64,000 nucleotides of DNA from Stutzerimonas stutzeri. GTDB taxonomy: Bacteria > Pseudomonadota > Gammaproteobacteria > Pseudomonadales > Pseudomonadaceae. The stretch's first letter is position 1. The number at the start of each line of letters is the position of its first letter. Shown one piece after another: positions 35,205-46,488 of the stretch. The translations under genes were made by a program, and so were the position numbers. The stretch is taken from positions 1-64,000 of the forward strand of contig NZ_POUL01000013.1 in NCBI RefSeq assembly GCF_002890895.1, given 5' to 3'. A model generated the notes under the pieces. The model was given only the letters and a program-made list of their open reading frames with translations, was not told where the DNA came from and ran no database searches.

Positions 35205-38200
35205 ATGGCTTTTACCGATCCATTCATTCGCCGTCCGGTGCTGGCCAGCGTGATCAGCTTGCTGCTGGTGTTGCTTGGCTTCCAGGCCTTCAACAGCCTG
35301 GTGATCCGCCAGTATCCGCAAATGGAAAGCGCGCTGATCACGGTGACCACCGCTTATCCCGGCGCCAACGCAGAAACGATCCAGGGCTATATCACCCAGC
35401 CCCTGCAGCAGAGCCTGGCCAGCGCCGAAGGCGTGGACTACATGACGTCGGTCAGTCAGCAGAACGTTTCGGTCATCTCGGTCTATGCGCGTATCGGGGC
35501 TGACACGGATCGCCTCTATACCGAGTTGCTCAGCCAAGCCAACTCGGTCAAGAACCAGCTGCCTCAAAACGCAGAAGACCCGGTACTGAACAAGCAGGCG
35601 GCCGACTCCACGGCGCTCATGTACATAAGCTTCTATAGCGAGCAGCTGAGCAATTCGCAGATCACCGATTACTTGTCGAGGGTCATCCAGCCAAAGCTGG
35701 CCACCCTGCCCGGCATGGCCGAGGCTGAGATTCTCGGCAATCAGGTGTTCGCCATGCGCCTCTGGTTGGATCCGGTCAAGCTCGCCGCCTACGGACTCTC
35801 GGCCGGCGATGTGAACGAGGCCGTGCGCAAGTACAACTTCCTGTCCGCCGCCGGTGAGGTGAAGGGTCAGTACGTTGTCACCAGCATCAACGCCGATACC
35901 GAGCTGAAAACCCCCGAGGCTTTTGCCGCCATCCCCCTGAAGACTCAGGGCGACAGCCGTGTGCTGCTGGGTGATGTGGCGCGCGTCGAGATGGGCGCAG
36001 AAAGCTACAACGCGATCAGCTCGTTCGACGGGATCCCGTCGGTCTATATCGGCGTCAAGGGCACGCCGAGCGCCAACCCGCTGGATGTCATCAGCGAAGT
36101 GCGAGCAGTGATGCCCCAGATCGAATCGCAATTGCCGCCCGGCCTCAAGGTCACCATCGCCTATGACGCGACGCGGTTCATCCAGGCCTCCATCGATGAG
36201 GTAGTCAAGACCCTCGCTGAGGCGGTGGTGATCGTCATAGTCGTGGTCTTCCTGTTCCTCGGCTCAGTGCGCTCAGTACTGATCCCGGTGGTGACCATCC
36301 CGCTCTCGATGATCGGCGTGTTGTTCTTCATGCAGACCATGGGGTATTCGATCAACCTGCTGACGTTGCTGGCGATGGTGCTGGCGATCGGCCTGGTCGT
36401 GGATGACGCCATCGTCGTGGTAGAGAATATCCACCGGCATATCGAGGACGGCAAAACGCCCTTTCAGGCAGCGATAGACGGCGCCCGAGAAATCGCGATG
36501 CCTGTCGTCACCATGACCGTCACCCTCGCCGCGGTCTATGCACCGATCGGCTTTCTGCAAGGCCTGACGGGCGCACTGTTTCAGGAGTTCGCCCTGACCC
36601 TGGCCGGCGCTGTGCTGATTTCCGGCGTGGTCGCGCTGACCTTGTCGCCGATGATGTGCTCGCGCCTGCTACGTCACGAAGAGAACCCGAGTGGCCTGGC
36701 ACACCGCCTGGACCAGCTCTTCGACCGGTTGAAGGCGCGTTACCAGCGCGCCTTGCACGGCACCCTGAACACGCGGCCGGTTGTACTGGTATTCGCATTA
36801 ATCGTACTCGGGCTGATTCCGCTGCTGCTCAAGTTCACCGAAAGCGAACTGGCTCCAGAGGAAGACCAGGGCATCATTTTCATGATGGCAAGTGCTCCGC
36901 AAACGGCGAACCTCGATTATCTGAATGCCTACACCGATCAGTTTCTGGAGATCTTCAAGTCGTTCCCCGAGTACTACTCCTGGTTCCAAATCAATGGCTT
37001 CAACGGCGTACAGAGCGGGATTGGCGGCTTTCTGATGAAACCCTGGGATGAACGGGAGCGCACCCAGATGGAGGTTCTCCCCGAGGTGCAGGCCAAGATC
37101 GATCAGATCCCGGGCCTGCAGGTCTTTGGCTTCAACCTGCCCTCGCTGCCCGGAACCGGCGAAGGCCTGCCGTTCCAATTCGTCATCAATACCGCCAACG
37201 ACTACGAGTCGCTGTTACAGATTACCGAGCGAATCAAGGAAAAGGCCCAGGCTTCCGGCAAGTTTGCGTTTCTCGATGTAGACCTGGCGTTCGACAAACC
37301 GGAAATCGTCGTCGAGATCGACCGGGAAAAAGCAGCCCAAATGGGCGTCACCATGGAAGACCTCGGCCTGACCCTGGCCACCTTGCTCGGCGAAAGCGAG
37401 ATCAACCGCTTCACCATTGAAGGACGCAGCTACAAGGTCATCGCCCAGGTCGAGCAGGCCTACCGGGATAATCCAGGCTGGCTGAACAACTACTACGTCA
37501 AAAACGAGCAGGGCGACATGCTGCCGCTGTCGACCCTGATCAGGGTTCATGACCGCGCCCGACCGACCCAGTTGTCCCAGTTCCAGCAGCTTAATGCAGC
37601 GACCATCCAGGGCTTCCCGATCGTCAGCATGGGCGAAGCCATCGAGACACTGCGCAGCATTGCGTTGGAGGAGGCGCCGCAGGGTTACACCTTCGATTAC
37701 GCAGGCGCATCGCGCCAGTACATCCAGGAGGGCAATGCGCTGTACACGACCTTTGCGCTCGCGTTGGCGATCATCTTTCTCGTGCTAGCGGCACAGTTCG
37801 AGAGTTTCCGCGATCCGCTGGTGATCCTGGTAACGGTGCCGCTTTCGGTCTGTGGTGCGCTGGTCCCCCTGTTCCTCGGCCTGTCGAGCATGAACATCTA
37901 CACCCAGGTGGGGCTGGTGACGCTGATCGGGTTGATCAGTAAGCACGGCATCATGATCGTCGAGTTCGCTAATCAGTTACGTCGAGATCAGGGGTTGAAC
38001 CGTCGTGAAGCGGTCGAGGAAGCCGCTGCGATCCGACTCAGACCTGTCTTGATGACAACCGCGGCGACGGTATTCGGCATGGTTCCGTTGATCCTGGCCA
38101 GCGGTGCGGGAGCGGTCAGTCGCTTCGATATCGGTCTGGTGATCGCCACAGGCATGACCGTGGGCACACTGTTCACCCTGTTCGTACTACCGGCTGTGTA

Positions 38201-38270
38201 CACGGTGCTGGCAACCCCGGACCAGGCGACAGCAGTGGCCACAAGCGCGCGGCCGTCAGAGGGCCATTGA
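35205..38270 (+). CDS. mexW: RND efflux pump (MexW-like)
   Basis: A 1021-residue inner-membrane proton-driven exporter of the HAE-1 type. Features are the N-terminal FIRRPVLASVISLLLVLLG helix, the porter domain (YPGANAETIQGYITQPLQ), the TM4 proton-relay aspartates in GLVVDDAIVVVENIHRHIEDG (centre DD), a second porter domain and the TM10-12 block with GLISKHGIMIVEFANQLRRDQG (Lys in TM10). No outer-membrane channel gene is adjacent, so it would need a shared TolC/OprM-type partner. Confidence 0.82.
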   Translation: MAFTDPFIRRPVLASVISLLLVLLGFQAFNSLVIRQYPQMESALITVTTAYPGANAETIQGYITQPLQQSLASAEGVDYMTSVSQQNVSVISVYARIGADTDRLYTELLSQANSVKNQLPQNAEDPVLNKQAADSTALMYISFYSEQLSNSQITDYLSRVIQPKLATLPGMAEAEILGNQVFAMRLWLDPVKLAAYGLSAGDVNEAVRKYNFLSAAGEVKGQYVVTSINADTELKTPEAFAAIPLKTQGDSRVLLGDVARVEMGAESYNAISSFDGIPSVYIGVKGTPSANPLDVISEVRAVMPQIESQLPPGLKVTIAYDATRFIQASIDEVVKTLAEAVVIVIVVVFLFLGSVRSVLIPVVTIPLSMIGVLFFMQTMGYSINLLTLLAMVLAIGLVVDDAIVVVENIHRHIEDGKTPFQAAIDGAREIAMPVVTMTVTLAAVYAPIGFLQGLTGALFQEFALTLAGAVLISGVVALTLSPMMCSRLLRHEENPSGLAHRLDQLFDRLKARYQRALHGTLNTRPVVLVFALIVLGLIPLLLKFTESELAPEEDQGIIFMMASAPQTANLDYLNAYTDQFLEIFKSFPEYYSWFQINGFNGVQSGIGGFLMKPWDERERTQMEVLPEVQAKIDQIPGLQVFGFNLPSLPGTGEGLPFQFVINTANDYESLLQITERIKEKAQASGKFAFLDVDLAFDKPEIVVEIDREKAAQMGVTMEDLGLTLATLLGESEINRFTIEGRSYKVIAQVEQAYRDNPGWLNNYYVKNEQGDMLPLSTLIRVHDRARPTQLSQFQQLNAATIQGFPIVSMGEAIETLRSIALEEAPQGYTFDYAGASRQYIQEGNALYTTFALALAIIFLVLAAQFESFRDPLVILVTVPLSVCGALVPLFLGLSSMNIYTQVGLVTLIGLISKHGIMIVEFANQLRRDQGLNRREAVEEAAAIRLRPVLMTTAATVFGMVPLILASGAGAVSRFDIGLVIATGMTVGTLFTLFVLPAVYTVLATPDQATAVATSARPSEGH

Positions 38271-38297
38271 GCAGAGCTTGGAATACGAGAAAGTTGC

Positions 38298-38528
38298 TCA
38301 GCTGCGCCCTACCAGGCTCTGGGAAAGCCCGTACATGAGCAACAGCAAGTCCTGATCGGGGCGCGCCTCTGAAACAGAGGCGCGGGCAATACGCGGCACC
38401 GCGCAATGGCTGCTGAAATCGCTCCTCGCAACCACCTTCGCGTCAGGCTCACTCCATGCCGCCGCACACAGCGACGCAACACCCAGTGAACCGACAAGAA
38501 ACAATCCTCGAGCGATTTCAAGTTTCAT
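38298..38528 (-). CDS. Small exported hypothetical protein
   Basis: A 76-residue protein with a signal peptide (MKLEIARGLFLVGSLGVASLCAAA, about 23 residues) and a short polar mature part ending LLLLMYGLSQSLVGRS. AAGGGC lies 7 nt upstream of the ATG at 38528. No family recognised. The gene is convergent with mexW and sits ahead of the groEL terminator. Confidence 0.6.
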   Translation of the reverse strand: MKLEIARGLFLVGSLGVASLCAAAWSEPDAKVVARSDFSSHCAVPRIARASVSEARPDQDLLLLMYGLSQSLVGRS

Positions 38529-38676
38529 TGCGCAAGCCCTTGTTATTTGGCGATTCGAGAAAATCACCATAGTCGAGCAATTCACCCGGCGCCGAGAAAT
38601 ATGACCGATGGTCGATTTGAGCCCGGAGCGAGTTCATGCGCGCTTCGGCTTTTCGACCCATGACAGCGCGACGCGC

Positions 38677-38710
38677 AAAAAAAAGCCCCGCACTAGGCGG
38701 GGCTTTTTTT
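38677..38710. terminator. Bidirectional terminator after groEL
   Basis: GCCCCGC (38685-38691) and GCGGGGC (38697-38703) are flanked by eight A on the left and seven T on the right, so the hairpin works on both strands. It lies just past the groEL stop. Confidence 0.93.
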
Positions 38711-38726
38711 AGCAGGACAGGCTGGC

Positions 38727-40388
<1,662 letters not shown>

Positions 40389-40433
40389 TCAAATTCTGTT
40401 GATGGAACGCTGTTCGCTATAAGCGAGCGCTGA

Positions 40434-40727
40434 TCAGGCTTCTACGACGGCGAGGATTTCGTTCTCGCTCATCACCAGCAGGTCTTCGCCGTCGACCTTG
40501 ACGGTGTTGCTGCCGGAGTAAGGGCCGAATACGACCTGGTCGCCAACCTTGACGGCCAGCTGACGGACTTCGCCGTTGTCCAGAACGCGACCAGTGCCAA
40601 CAGCGACGATCTCGCCCCGGTTAGGCTTCTCAGCAGCGGAGCCCGGCAGAACGATGCCACCGGCAGTCTTGGTTTCTTCTTCGCTGCGACGGATCACGAC
40701 GCGGTCATGTAGAGGACGAAGCTTCAT
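40434..40727 (-). CDS. groS: Co-chaperonin GroES
   Basis: A 97-residue co-chaperonin. It shows [14 protein letters not shown] at the N terminus, the mobile loop around [20 protein letters not shown], and [12 protein letters not shown]. It is the first gene of the groESL operon, driven from a sigma-32-type promoter at 40873-40900. Confidence 0.98.
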   Translation of the reverse strand: MKLRPLHDRVVIRRSEEETKTAGGIVLPGSAAEKPNRGEIVAVGTGRVLDNGEVRQLAVKVGDQVVFGPYSGSNTVKVDGEDLLVMSENEILAVVEA

Positions 40728-40872
40728 TGTCGATCTCTCCTAGTACAGTGGTTTCCATGCCGATGCATTTCATCGGCGGGTTGGGCAAATCCGGCGGTGC
40801 CGGTTGCGGCCCGCAATGCGAGCCGCAGAAGACGGACTGTCAAATCGCGACAGCGACCTTGCGGTGACCGCT

Positions 40873-40900
40873 ACATGCGGGCGCGGAAAATGATTTCAAG
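40873..40900 (-). promoter_or_regulatory. Sigma-32 heat-shock promoter of groESL
   Basis: Read on the minus strand, CTTGAAA (40900-40894), a 13-nt spacer and CCGCATGT (40880-40873) match the sigma-32 consensus CTTGAAA...CCCCAT-T. It lies about 145 nt upstream of groES, leaving a long GC-rich leader. Confidence 0.75.
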
Positions 40901-40934
40901 GGCGACGGCGAGGATTTTTTGCATTTGACGACAA

Positions 40935-40961
40935 TAAAAAAGGCATGCCGAGACATGCCTT
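40935..40961 (-). terminator. Terminator of fxsA
   Basis: On the minus strand AAGGCATG (40961-40954), a 6-nt loop and CATGCCTT (40947-40940) are followed by a T-run (A at 40935-40941 on the plus strand), 18 nt after the fxsA stop. Confidence 0.88.
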
Positions 40962-40978
40962 CGCGACAGGAGCGGTGA

Positions 40979-41443
40979 TTATTTGTCGCGACGCTCCCAC
41001 TCGCCTTCGATCACATTGGGACGTTGCGGTCCACGCTGATCTTCCTGCTGCTGACGCAGGTCATCGGCAAAGGCTCGCCGCCGCTGTGCCTGAGCTTCTA
41101 CACGACGCCCGACAAACCCGAGGAAGAGTTTGCGGGTCGGCGGAAAGAGCACCAGCAGCGCGATGACGTCGCTGAGAAATCCGGGCAGGAACAACAGTCC
41201 CCCGGCAACAGCCATCATCAAGCCTTGAAGCATTTCCCGTTCCGGCAATTCGCCGCGGGCCAGGCGCTCGCGTGCACGCCACGCTGTGGCGAAACCCGCC
41301 AAGCGCATCAACAGGATGCCGGCCATGCCACCGATGACCAGCAGCAGGATGGTCGGCAGCACGCCGATGGAGCCGCCGACCTTGATCAGCAACGCCAGCT
41401 CGGCCAGCGGGAACAGGAGAAACAGCAGTAAGAAAATTCGCAT
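40979..41443 (-). CDS. fxsA: FxsA family membrane protein
   Basis: A 154-residue inner-membrane protein with hydrophobic segments near residues 1-20, 25-45 and 75-98 and the family pattern FPLAELALLIKVGGSIGVLPT and GLLFLPGFLSDVIALLVLFPPTR. The charged C-terminal tail is typical. In E. coli FxsA is known for affecting F-plasmid exclusion of phage T7; its normal role is unclear. It sits beside groESL as in PAO1. Confidence 0.9.
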   Translation of the reverse strand: MRIFLLLFLLFPLAELALLIKVGGSIGVLPTILLLVIGGMAGILLMRLAGFATAWRARERLARGELPEREMLQGLMMAVAGGLLFLPGFLSDVIALLVLFPPTRKLFLGFVGRRVEAQAQRRRAFADDLRQQQEDQRGPQRPNVIEGEWERRDK

Positions 41444-41570
41444 CGATAATCCTTGGCGGAAGTACGGCTTCCGATTTTGTGTAGATGACGGCGGGCTGCA
41501 GCGAATTCAACCCATCCGCCAAACAGGCTGTAACCGGATTATTCTCCGCTGCGCTTACGCGGGCATTAAT

Positions 41571-42275
41571 TCAGTGCCGCGCCATCGCCACCAAGGCCTG
41601 GCGCACGGCGCCTGGGCTGGTACAGGTATCCGGAAACGCCAACCAGTGAATGGCCTGACCGATGCTCAGGTGAAAGCCTTCGCTGTCGATGCCGACCATG
41701 CGCGCCGCCGGAGCAGACGGCAGGCCTGCCTGCTGTACGTAGTGAGCAATCGCCGAGCTGTGGTCCTGATTCATATGCTCAAGCATGTCGACCTCGCCCC
41801 CGCTTGTAGGTGCAAAGGGGTTGGCCAATGCCACCTGATCGAGCCAATGAATCGCGCCGAAGCCGCCGATATAGCGCCAGCGTACTGGCTGCAACACCCA
41901 GAAGTCGAAGTCATGAACGCGGTGGTAGTCGCGCGATTCCGGGAAATAACGGTAGTAGCGCTCGGCCGCAGCCTCGACTGCTGCTTCGTCCGTGAGAGGC
42001 ACCGCCTCGGCCAGCACTGTCAGTCGGCCGGTTGCCTGTACATCCTCGGCACCACGTTCGGCGACCAGCAACGAGCAGCGCGGATCTGCCTGTAGATTCT
42101 TCGTGTGCTGGGCGATCCGACTGATCAGGATCAGCGGCCAGCCCTCCTCACTCAGGCAGTAAGGGACCGCTGAGCCAAAGGGGAATCCGGGCATGGCTTT
42201 GGAGTGAGTCGAGAGCACGCCGCGGTATTCCTTGAGCAGGAGTTGTCGGGCATGCTTGGCGGCTTGAACGCTCAC
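41571..42275 (-). CDS. HugZ-like pyridoxamine-phosphate-oxidase-fold protein with DUF2470
   Basis: A 234-residue soluble protein. The N-terminal split-barrel (about 5-150) has HSKAMPGFPFGSAVPYCL and DPRCSLLVAERG; the C-terminal DUF2470 part (about 160-234) has EHMNQDHSSAIAHYV. The combination is typical of HugZ-type haem-degrading or haem-binding proteins. No Fur box was noticed upstream, so a haem role is only suggestive. Confidence 0.83.
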   Translation of the reverse strand: MSVQAAKHARQLLLKEYRGVLSTHSKAMPGFPFGSAVPYCLSEEGWPLILISRIAQHTKNLQADPRCSLLVAERGAEDVQATGRLTVLAEAVPLTDEAAVEAAAERYYRYFPESRDYHRVHDFDFWVLQPVRWRYIGGFGAIHWLDQVALANPFAPTSGGEVDMLEHMNQDHSSAIAHYVQQAGLPSAPAARMVGIDSEGFHLSIGQAIHWLAFPDTCTSPGAVRQALVAMARH

Positions 42276-42369
42276 GGGAGTTCCTCAAAAGGGGCGATTC
42301 GGCAGGGCATCAGCATAACGGTTTCGTCAGCGGACGTCGTTTCTCGACGTTGACAGCTATAGATAGGAG

Positions 42370-43134
42370 ATGGGCATGCAGCTGAAAGACAAGGTCATCA
42401 TCATTACTGGCGGTGGCCAAGGACTCGGACGCGCAATGGGCGAATACCTCGCCAGCAAGGGTGCGCGACTGGCGCTGGTCGACCTTAACCAGGAGCGACT
42501 GGACGAAGCGGTGGCAGCCTGCAAGAGCGCCGGCGGTGATGCGCGAGCCTACCTGTGCAATGTTGCCAATGAAGAGCAGGTCAGTCACATGGTAAGCCAG
42601 GTCAGCGACGATTTTGGTGGTCTGGACGGCTTGGTCAACAACGCCGGCATTCTCCGCGACGGGCTGACCATCAAACTCAAGGACGGCGAACTGTCGAAGA
42701 TGAGCCTGGCGCAATGGCAGGCGGTAATCGACGTCAACCTCACCGGCGTGTTTCTCTGCACCCGCGAGGTCGCGGCGAAGATGATCGAGCTGAAGCGGCA
42801 GGGCGCGATCGTCAATATTTCCTCGATATCCCGTGCCGGCAACATGGGCCAGGCGAACTACTCGGCTGCCAAGGCGGGCGTCGCAGCAGACACCGTGGTC
42901 TGGGCGAAAGAGCTGGCGCGCTACGGCATTCGCGTCGCCGGTGTTGCACCCGGTTTCATCGAGACCGAGATGGTCGCCAGCATGAAACCCGAAGCGCTGG
43001 AAAAAATGACGGCAGGAATTCCGCTCAAGCGTCTGGGCAAACCCCAGGAGATCGCCCATTCGGTGGCGTACATATTCGAAAACGATTACTACACCGGGCG
43101 CATCCTGGAGCTCGATGGCGGCTTGCGCCTGTAG
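42370..43134 (+). CDS. Short-chain dehydrogenase/reductase
   Basis: A 254-residue SDR-family oxidoreductase: cofactor loop [16 protein letters not shown] at strand 4, and the catalytic Ser/Tyr/Lys in [20 protein letters not shown]. Asp in LVDLNQ suggests NAD preference. It resembles FabG-like 3-oxoacyl reductases, but an 8-10 residue insertion after [11 protein letters not shown] is present and the substrate is unknown. Confidence 0.88.
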   Translation: MGMQLKDKVIIITGGGQGLGRAMGEYLASKGARLALVDLNQERLDEAVAACKSAGGDARAYLCNVANEEQVSHMVSQVSDDFGGLDGLVNNAGILRDGLTIKLKDGELSKMSLAQWQAVIDVNLTGVFLCTREVAAKMIELKRQGAIVNISSISRAGNMGQANYSAAKAGVAADTVVWAKELARYGIRVAGVAPGFIETEMVASMKPEALEKMTAGIPLKRLGKPQEIAHSVAYIFENDYYTGRILELDGGLRL

Positions 43135-43150
43135 AACACCAGAAACGAAG

Positions 43151-43172
43151 CCGGGCGCACTGAGGCGCCCGG
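43151..43172. other. GC-rich hairpin between convergent genes
   Basis: CCGGGCGC (43151-43158) and GCGCCCGG (43165-43172) form a perfect stem with a 6-nt loop between the convergent SDR and DUF481 genes. There is no T-run; it may act as a weak bidirectional terminator. Confidence 0.5.
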
Positions 43173-43190
43173 TCAATCACGCTATAAGCC

Positions 43191-44207
43191 TTACCAGCCC
43201 ACACCGAATCCGATGCTGTAACGGGTTTCGTCAAGATCGCTCTCTGCGCCGCTGACGATGTCTTTTTCGGCTTTCATATTGAGCGACGCCCAGTCGGTCA
43301 CCTTGTAACGCAGCCCCATTTCGGCGTCCAACTGATAGTCGGCGACGTTTTCCAGCGGTTTGCCAATCTCACCGTTGCTGAATATCTCGAAAGTCTTGCC
43401 CACCAGATAACGGTTGTAATTCCACTTCATCGCCAACGAGTAGAACTCTTCCGTGTTGCCGCTGGCGAACTCATAGTCGCTGCGGTTGGCCAGTGACGCC
43501 AGCGAGAAGGCGCCCAGCTCGTTGTCCCAGAACTGGTAACCCGGACCGGTACCGATGGTGCGCTGGCGCCGTACGTCCTCGATCTTGTCACGCTTGTATT
43601 CCAGGCGACCCTGCCAGAACCAGTGCTCGTCGAGGAAGCGGTCCAGCGCATATTCGGCTTCCCAGTTGTCGGTGGCCGTCACGCCGTCGCGGTACTCACG
43701 GTTGTAGCCGCCGGAACCGTTATGACGCCAGAGGCCATGCCGCGCCGAAGTCTTGAATGAAATGTCGTAGTCGTCGGTATCGGTTTCGGCGCGCTTGTAG
43801 TCCAGCGCCATATCGACGTTGCCCTTCCAGGTCAGGTCCTGAATGATTGGCTTCGGGTGGATGATCTGTGTGATCGACTTCAACGGGACCGTACGCGGAG
43901 CGCCGCCGTTGCTGAGCGTGACCATGCCATCACTGGCCGCCTGTAGTGATTTCGCAACCTCGCCAGACGCAGCGTCTACCTTGACCAGCAACTGCTGATT
44001 GCTTTCCAGCGTTGCGACCTGGCTCCATTTCACCGGAATGGAACCGCCATACTCGGTTTCGATGAGCAGCTTGCCGCCATCGAGCACGCTGATTTTGCCG
44101 GTCAGGCGATCACCGTTTTTCAGCCACACGGTATCGGCAAATATCGGCAGCGAGCACGTCGAAAGGGTTACGCAAAGCAAGGTTCGTGAAAGCGGACGGG
44201 AGAACAT
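43191..44207 (-). CDS. DUF481 outer-membrane protein
   Basis: About 338 residues from ATG 44207. The signal peptide ends near IFA-DT. An N-terminal domain with WLKNGDRLTGKISVLDGGKLLIETEYGG is followed by a C-terminal beta-barrel of the DUF481/YdiY type with alternating strands and a terminal aromatic residue (GFGVGW). Exact function unknown. The frame extends to 44249, but the later ATG gives a standard signal sequence. Confidence 0.82.
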   Translation of the reverse strand: MFSRPLSRTLLCVTLSTCSLPIFADTVWLKNGDRLTGKISVLDGGKLLIETEYGGSIPVKWSQVATLESNQQLLVKVDAASGEVAKSLQAASDGMVTLSNGGAPRTVPLKSITQIIHPKPIIQDLTWKGNVDMALDYKRAETDTDDYDISFKTSARHGLWRHNGSGGYNREYRDGVTATDNWEAEYALDRFLDEHWFWQGRLEYKRDKIEDVRRQRTIGTGPGYQFWDNELGAFSLASLANRSDYEFASGNTEEFYSLAMKWNYNRYLVGKTFEIFSNGEIGKPLENVADYQLDAEMGLRYKVTDWASLNMKAEKDIVSGAESDLDETRYSIGFGVGW

Positions 44208-44336
44208 AGGCAAGTGGGTGTCTGTGGGGTAAATGAGAAAGGCAGGCATTATCCTTATGCGACCGAAGACAACAAGCGCTGGCCGCTAAACGGAGCCTCG
44301 AATCGTGGCAAACCTCATCGCTAATGGAGCCCTTCC

Positions 44337-44708
44337 ATGACAAGCCAGCCGGCTGACACACCACACAGCGATCCCCGCACCGGAGATGCCGAAACTCGCC
44401 GAGCCGCGCTCTATCTGGCGCTGGCTCAGATCCCCGAAGGCAAGGTCATCAGCTACGGGGAGCTCGCCGCCGTAGCGGGGCTTGGTCGCGCAGCACGCTG
44501 GGTCGGTCGGATTTTGTCGCAATTGCCGGACGATACCCGCCTGCCCTGGCACAGGGTGATGGCTGCAGGCGGTCGCCTCAGCCTGGCCTCCGGCACCGTA
44601 TCCGGGGAGGAGCAACGTGCCCGACTTCGCGCTGAAGGTGTGCAGGTGATCAACGACCGCGTCGACATACGTCGGCACGGCTGGCATTCGGCGGAGCACA
44701 GCGGGTAG
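44337..44708 (+). CDS. Alkyltransferase-like protein (ATL)
   Basis: A 123-residue protein related to the DNA-binding half of O6-alkylguanine-DNA alkyltransferase. The active-site motif PCHRV is replaced by PWHRV (Trp71), so it cannot accept an alkyl group; ATL proteins instead flag alkylated guanine for nucleotide excision repair. The helix-turn-helix region KVISYGELAAVAGLGRAARWVGRIL is intact. Confidence 0.9.
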   Translation: MTSQPADTPHSDPRTGDAETRRAALYLALAQIPEGKVISYGELAAVAGLGRAARWVGRILSQLPDDTRLPWHRVMAAGGRLSLASGTVSGEEQRARLRAEGVQVINDRVDIRRHGWHSAEHSG

Positions 44709-44744
44709 AGTGCGCGCTTCATATTCAGCCCCTGATCTGCCTTT

Positions 44745-46445
44745 ATGTCCCGTGAAACCTGGCGCGCCGCGCTAGCCGCCTACGCCAGTCCGGCCTCGCT
44801 GACTCTGCTGATTCTTGGCTTCGCTGCCGGGCTTCCAGCGATCCTGGTGTTTTCCACGCTCTCTGTATGGCTGCGCGAGGCTGGCGTGTCTCGCGAGACC
44901 ATCGGTTTCGCCAGCTGGATCAGCCTCGCGTATGCCTTCAAATGGGTCTGGTCGCCGATGCTCGACCAGTGGCGGCTGCCCTGGATTGGCGGGCTGGGCC
45001 GCCGACGTTCATGGCTGGTTCTGTCGCAGGCAGTGATTGCGATCGGCCTGATCGGCATGGCCTTGTGTAACCCGCAGCAGAACCTGACGATGCTGATCGC
45101 ACTTGCCGTGGCAGTGGCTTTCGCCTCGGCCACGCAGGACATCGCCATCGATGCCTATCGGCTGGAAATCGCCGAGGACAAATTGCAGGCCACGCTGGCG
45201 GCGAGCTACATGACCGGCTACCGCATCGCCATGCTGCTGGCCAGCGCCGGCGCGCTGTTTCTGGCCGAATGGCTGGGCTCCAGCAACGTCGAATACAACC
45301 AGGCCGCTTGGGCCACGACCTATATCGCCTTCGCCCTCCTCATCCTTCCGGGCCTCGTGACCAGCCTGTTGATCCCCGAGCCACAAGGCGCCTCGCCACT
45401 GCCGCACGAGCCGTCCAGGTTCAGTTTCAATCATCAGATGGCGGCGGTCGGCCTGCTGTTGGTACTGCTGATTTCCGTCCCGGCAATGATCAACGCACTG
45501 ATTGCCCAGGCCTGGCCACGGGCAACGCTGTACCTGCTGTTCATCATCGGTTCGCTATCACCCTGGGGGCGGTCGCTGATGATTCCGGTGCGCCAGATGC
45601 TCCAGCAAGCCGGTCAACGTCAGCGCCCGGCACGCTTCGATTTCGTCCACCAGGCCGTTTCGGTGATTGTCCTGATCATCCTCATGGTATCGACCACAGG
45701 CATGTTCCAATCCTACTGGGGCGGCTACTGGCCACGCGGCACCATGTATCTGCTGATCTGTTGGGGCTGTCTCTCAGGTCCGGGCCGAATTCTGATGGGC
45801 CCGGTGCTGACACCCATCACCGACTTCATCCTGCGCTACCGCTGGCAGGCGCTGTTGCTGCTGGGGCTGATCGCCACCTATCGGATGTCGGACACGGTAA
45901 TGGGGGTCATGGCCAACGTGTTCTACATCGACCAGGGATTCAGCAAGGATCAGATCGCCAGCGTCAGCAAGCTCTTTGGCTTGATCATGACATTGCTAGG
46001 CGCCGCGTTTGGCGGTTTGCTGATCGTGCGCTTCAGCATCCTGCCCATCCTGTTCATCGGTGGCGCTGCATCGGCGGCGACCAACCTGATGTTCATGTTG
46101 CTGGTGGAAATGGGCGCCAACCTCAATATGCTGATCGTCACGATCTCCTGCGACAACTTCAGCGGCGGACTGGCCTCGACCGCATTCGTTGCTTATCTTT
46201 CGAGCCTGACCAATCTGAAATTCTCCGCTACCCAGTACGCCCTGCTCAGCTCATTGATGCTGTTGCTGCCCAGGCTGTTGGGCGGCTACTCCGGCGTCAT
46301 GGTTGAGCAGCTGGGTTACAGCAACTTCTTCCTTGTGACTGCGTTGCTTGGCATACCGACACTGGTCCTGATTGTCTGGCAGTGGACGCGTAGCCGCCAG
46401 CAACCCAGCAGCGCCGAACCGATGTCCTCGACCGAGCACAGCTAA
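44745..46445 (+). CDS. ampG: Muropeptide permease AmpG
   Basis: A 566-residue MFS transporter with about 14 hydrophobic segments, which imports anhydro-muropeptides for cell-wall recycling and AmpC induction. Family features are LLILGFAAGLPAILVFSTLSVWLREAGVS, FKWVWSPMLDQ and ATQDIAIDAYRLEI. The two extra central helices seen in pseudomonad AmpG are present (about residues 225-330). Confidence 0.92.
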   Translation: MSRETWRAALAAYASPASLTLLILGFAAGLPAILVFSTLSVWLREAGVSRETIGFASWISLAYAFKWVWSPMLDQWRLPWIGGLGRRRSWLVLSQAVIAIGLIGMALCNPQQNLTMLIALAVAVAFASATQDIAIDAYRLEIAEDKLQATLAASYMTGYRIAMLLASAGALFLAEWLGSSNVEYNQAAWATTYIAFALLILPGLVTSLLIPEPQGASPLPHEPSRFSFNHQMAAVGLLLVLLISVPAMINALIAQAWPRATLYLLFIIGSLSPWGRSLMIPVRQMLQQAGQRQRPARFDFVHQAVSVIVLIILMVSTTGMFQSYWGGYWPRGTMYLLICWGCLSGPGRILMGPVLTPITDFILRYRWQALLLLGLIATYRMSDTVMGVMANVFYIDQGFSKDQIASVSKLFGLIMTLLGAAFGGLLIVRFSILPILFIGGAASAATNLMFMLLVEMGANLNMLIVTISCDNFSGGLASTAFVAYLSSLTNLKFSATQYALLSSLMLLLPRLLGGYSGVMVEQLGYSNFFLVTALLGIPTLVLIVWQWTRSRQQPSSAEPMSSTEHS

Positions 46446-46477
46446 TAAAAAAGCCGGCATCAGCCGGCTTTACTTTT
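46445..46477. terminator. Terminator between ampG and mscS
   Basis: AAGCCGGC (46451-46458) and GCCGGCTT (46463-46470) form a stem flanked by A- and T-rich runs, between two convergent genes. It is likely bidirectional. Confidence 0.85.
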
Positions 46478-46488
46478 CGCGTCGCAGA

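Noticed and set aside
34470-36131. Minus-strand open frame of about 550 codons across the mexV/mexW-like genes
   Set aside because: Antisense to two clear RND genes; low-complexity His/Gln/Gly-rich translation typical of a shadow frame.
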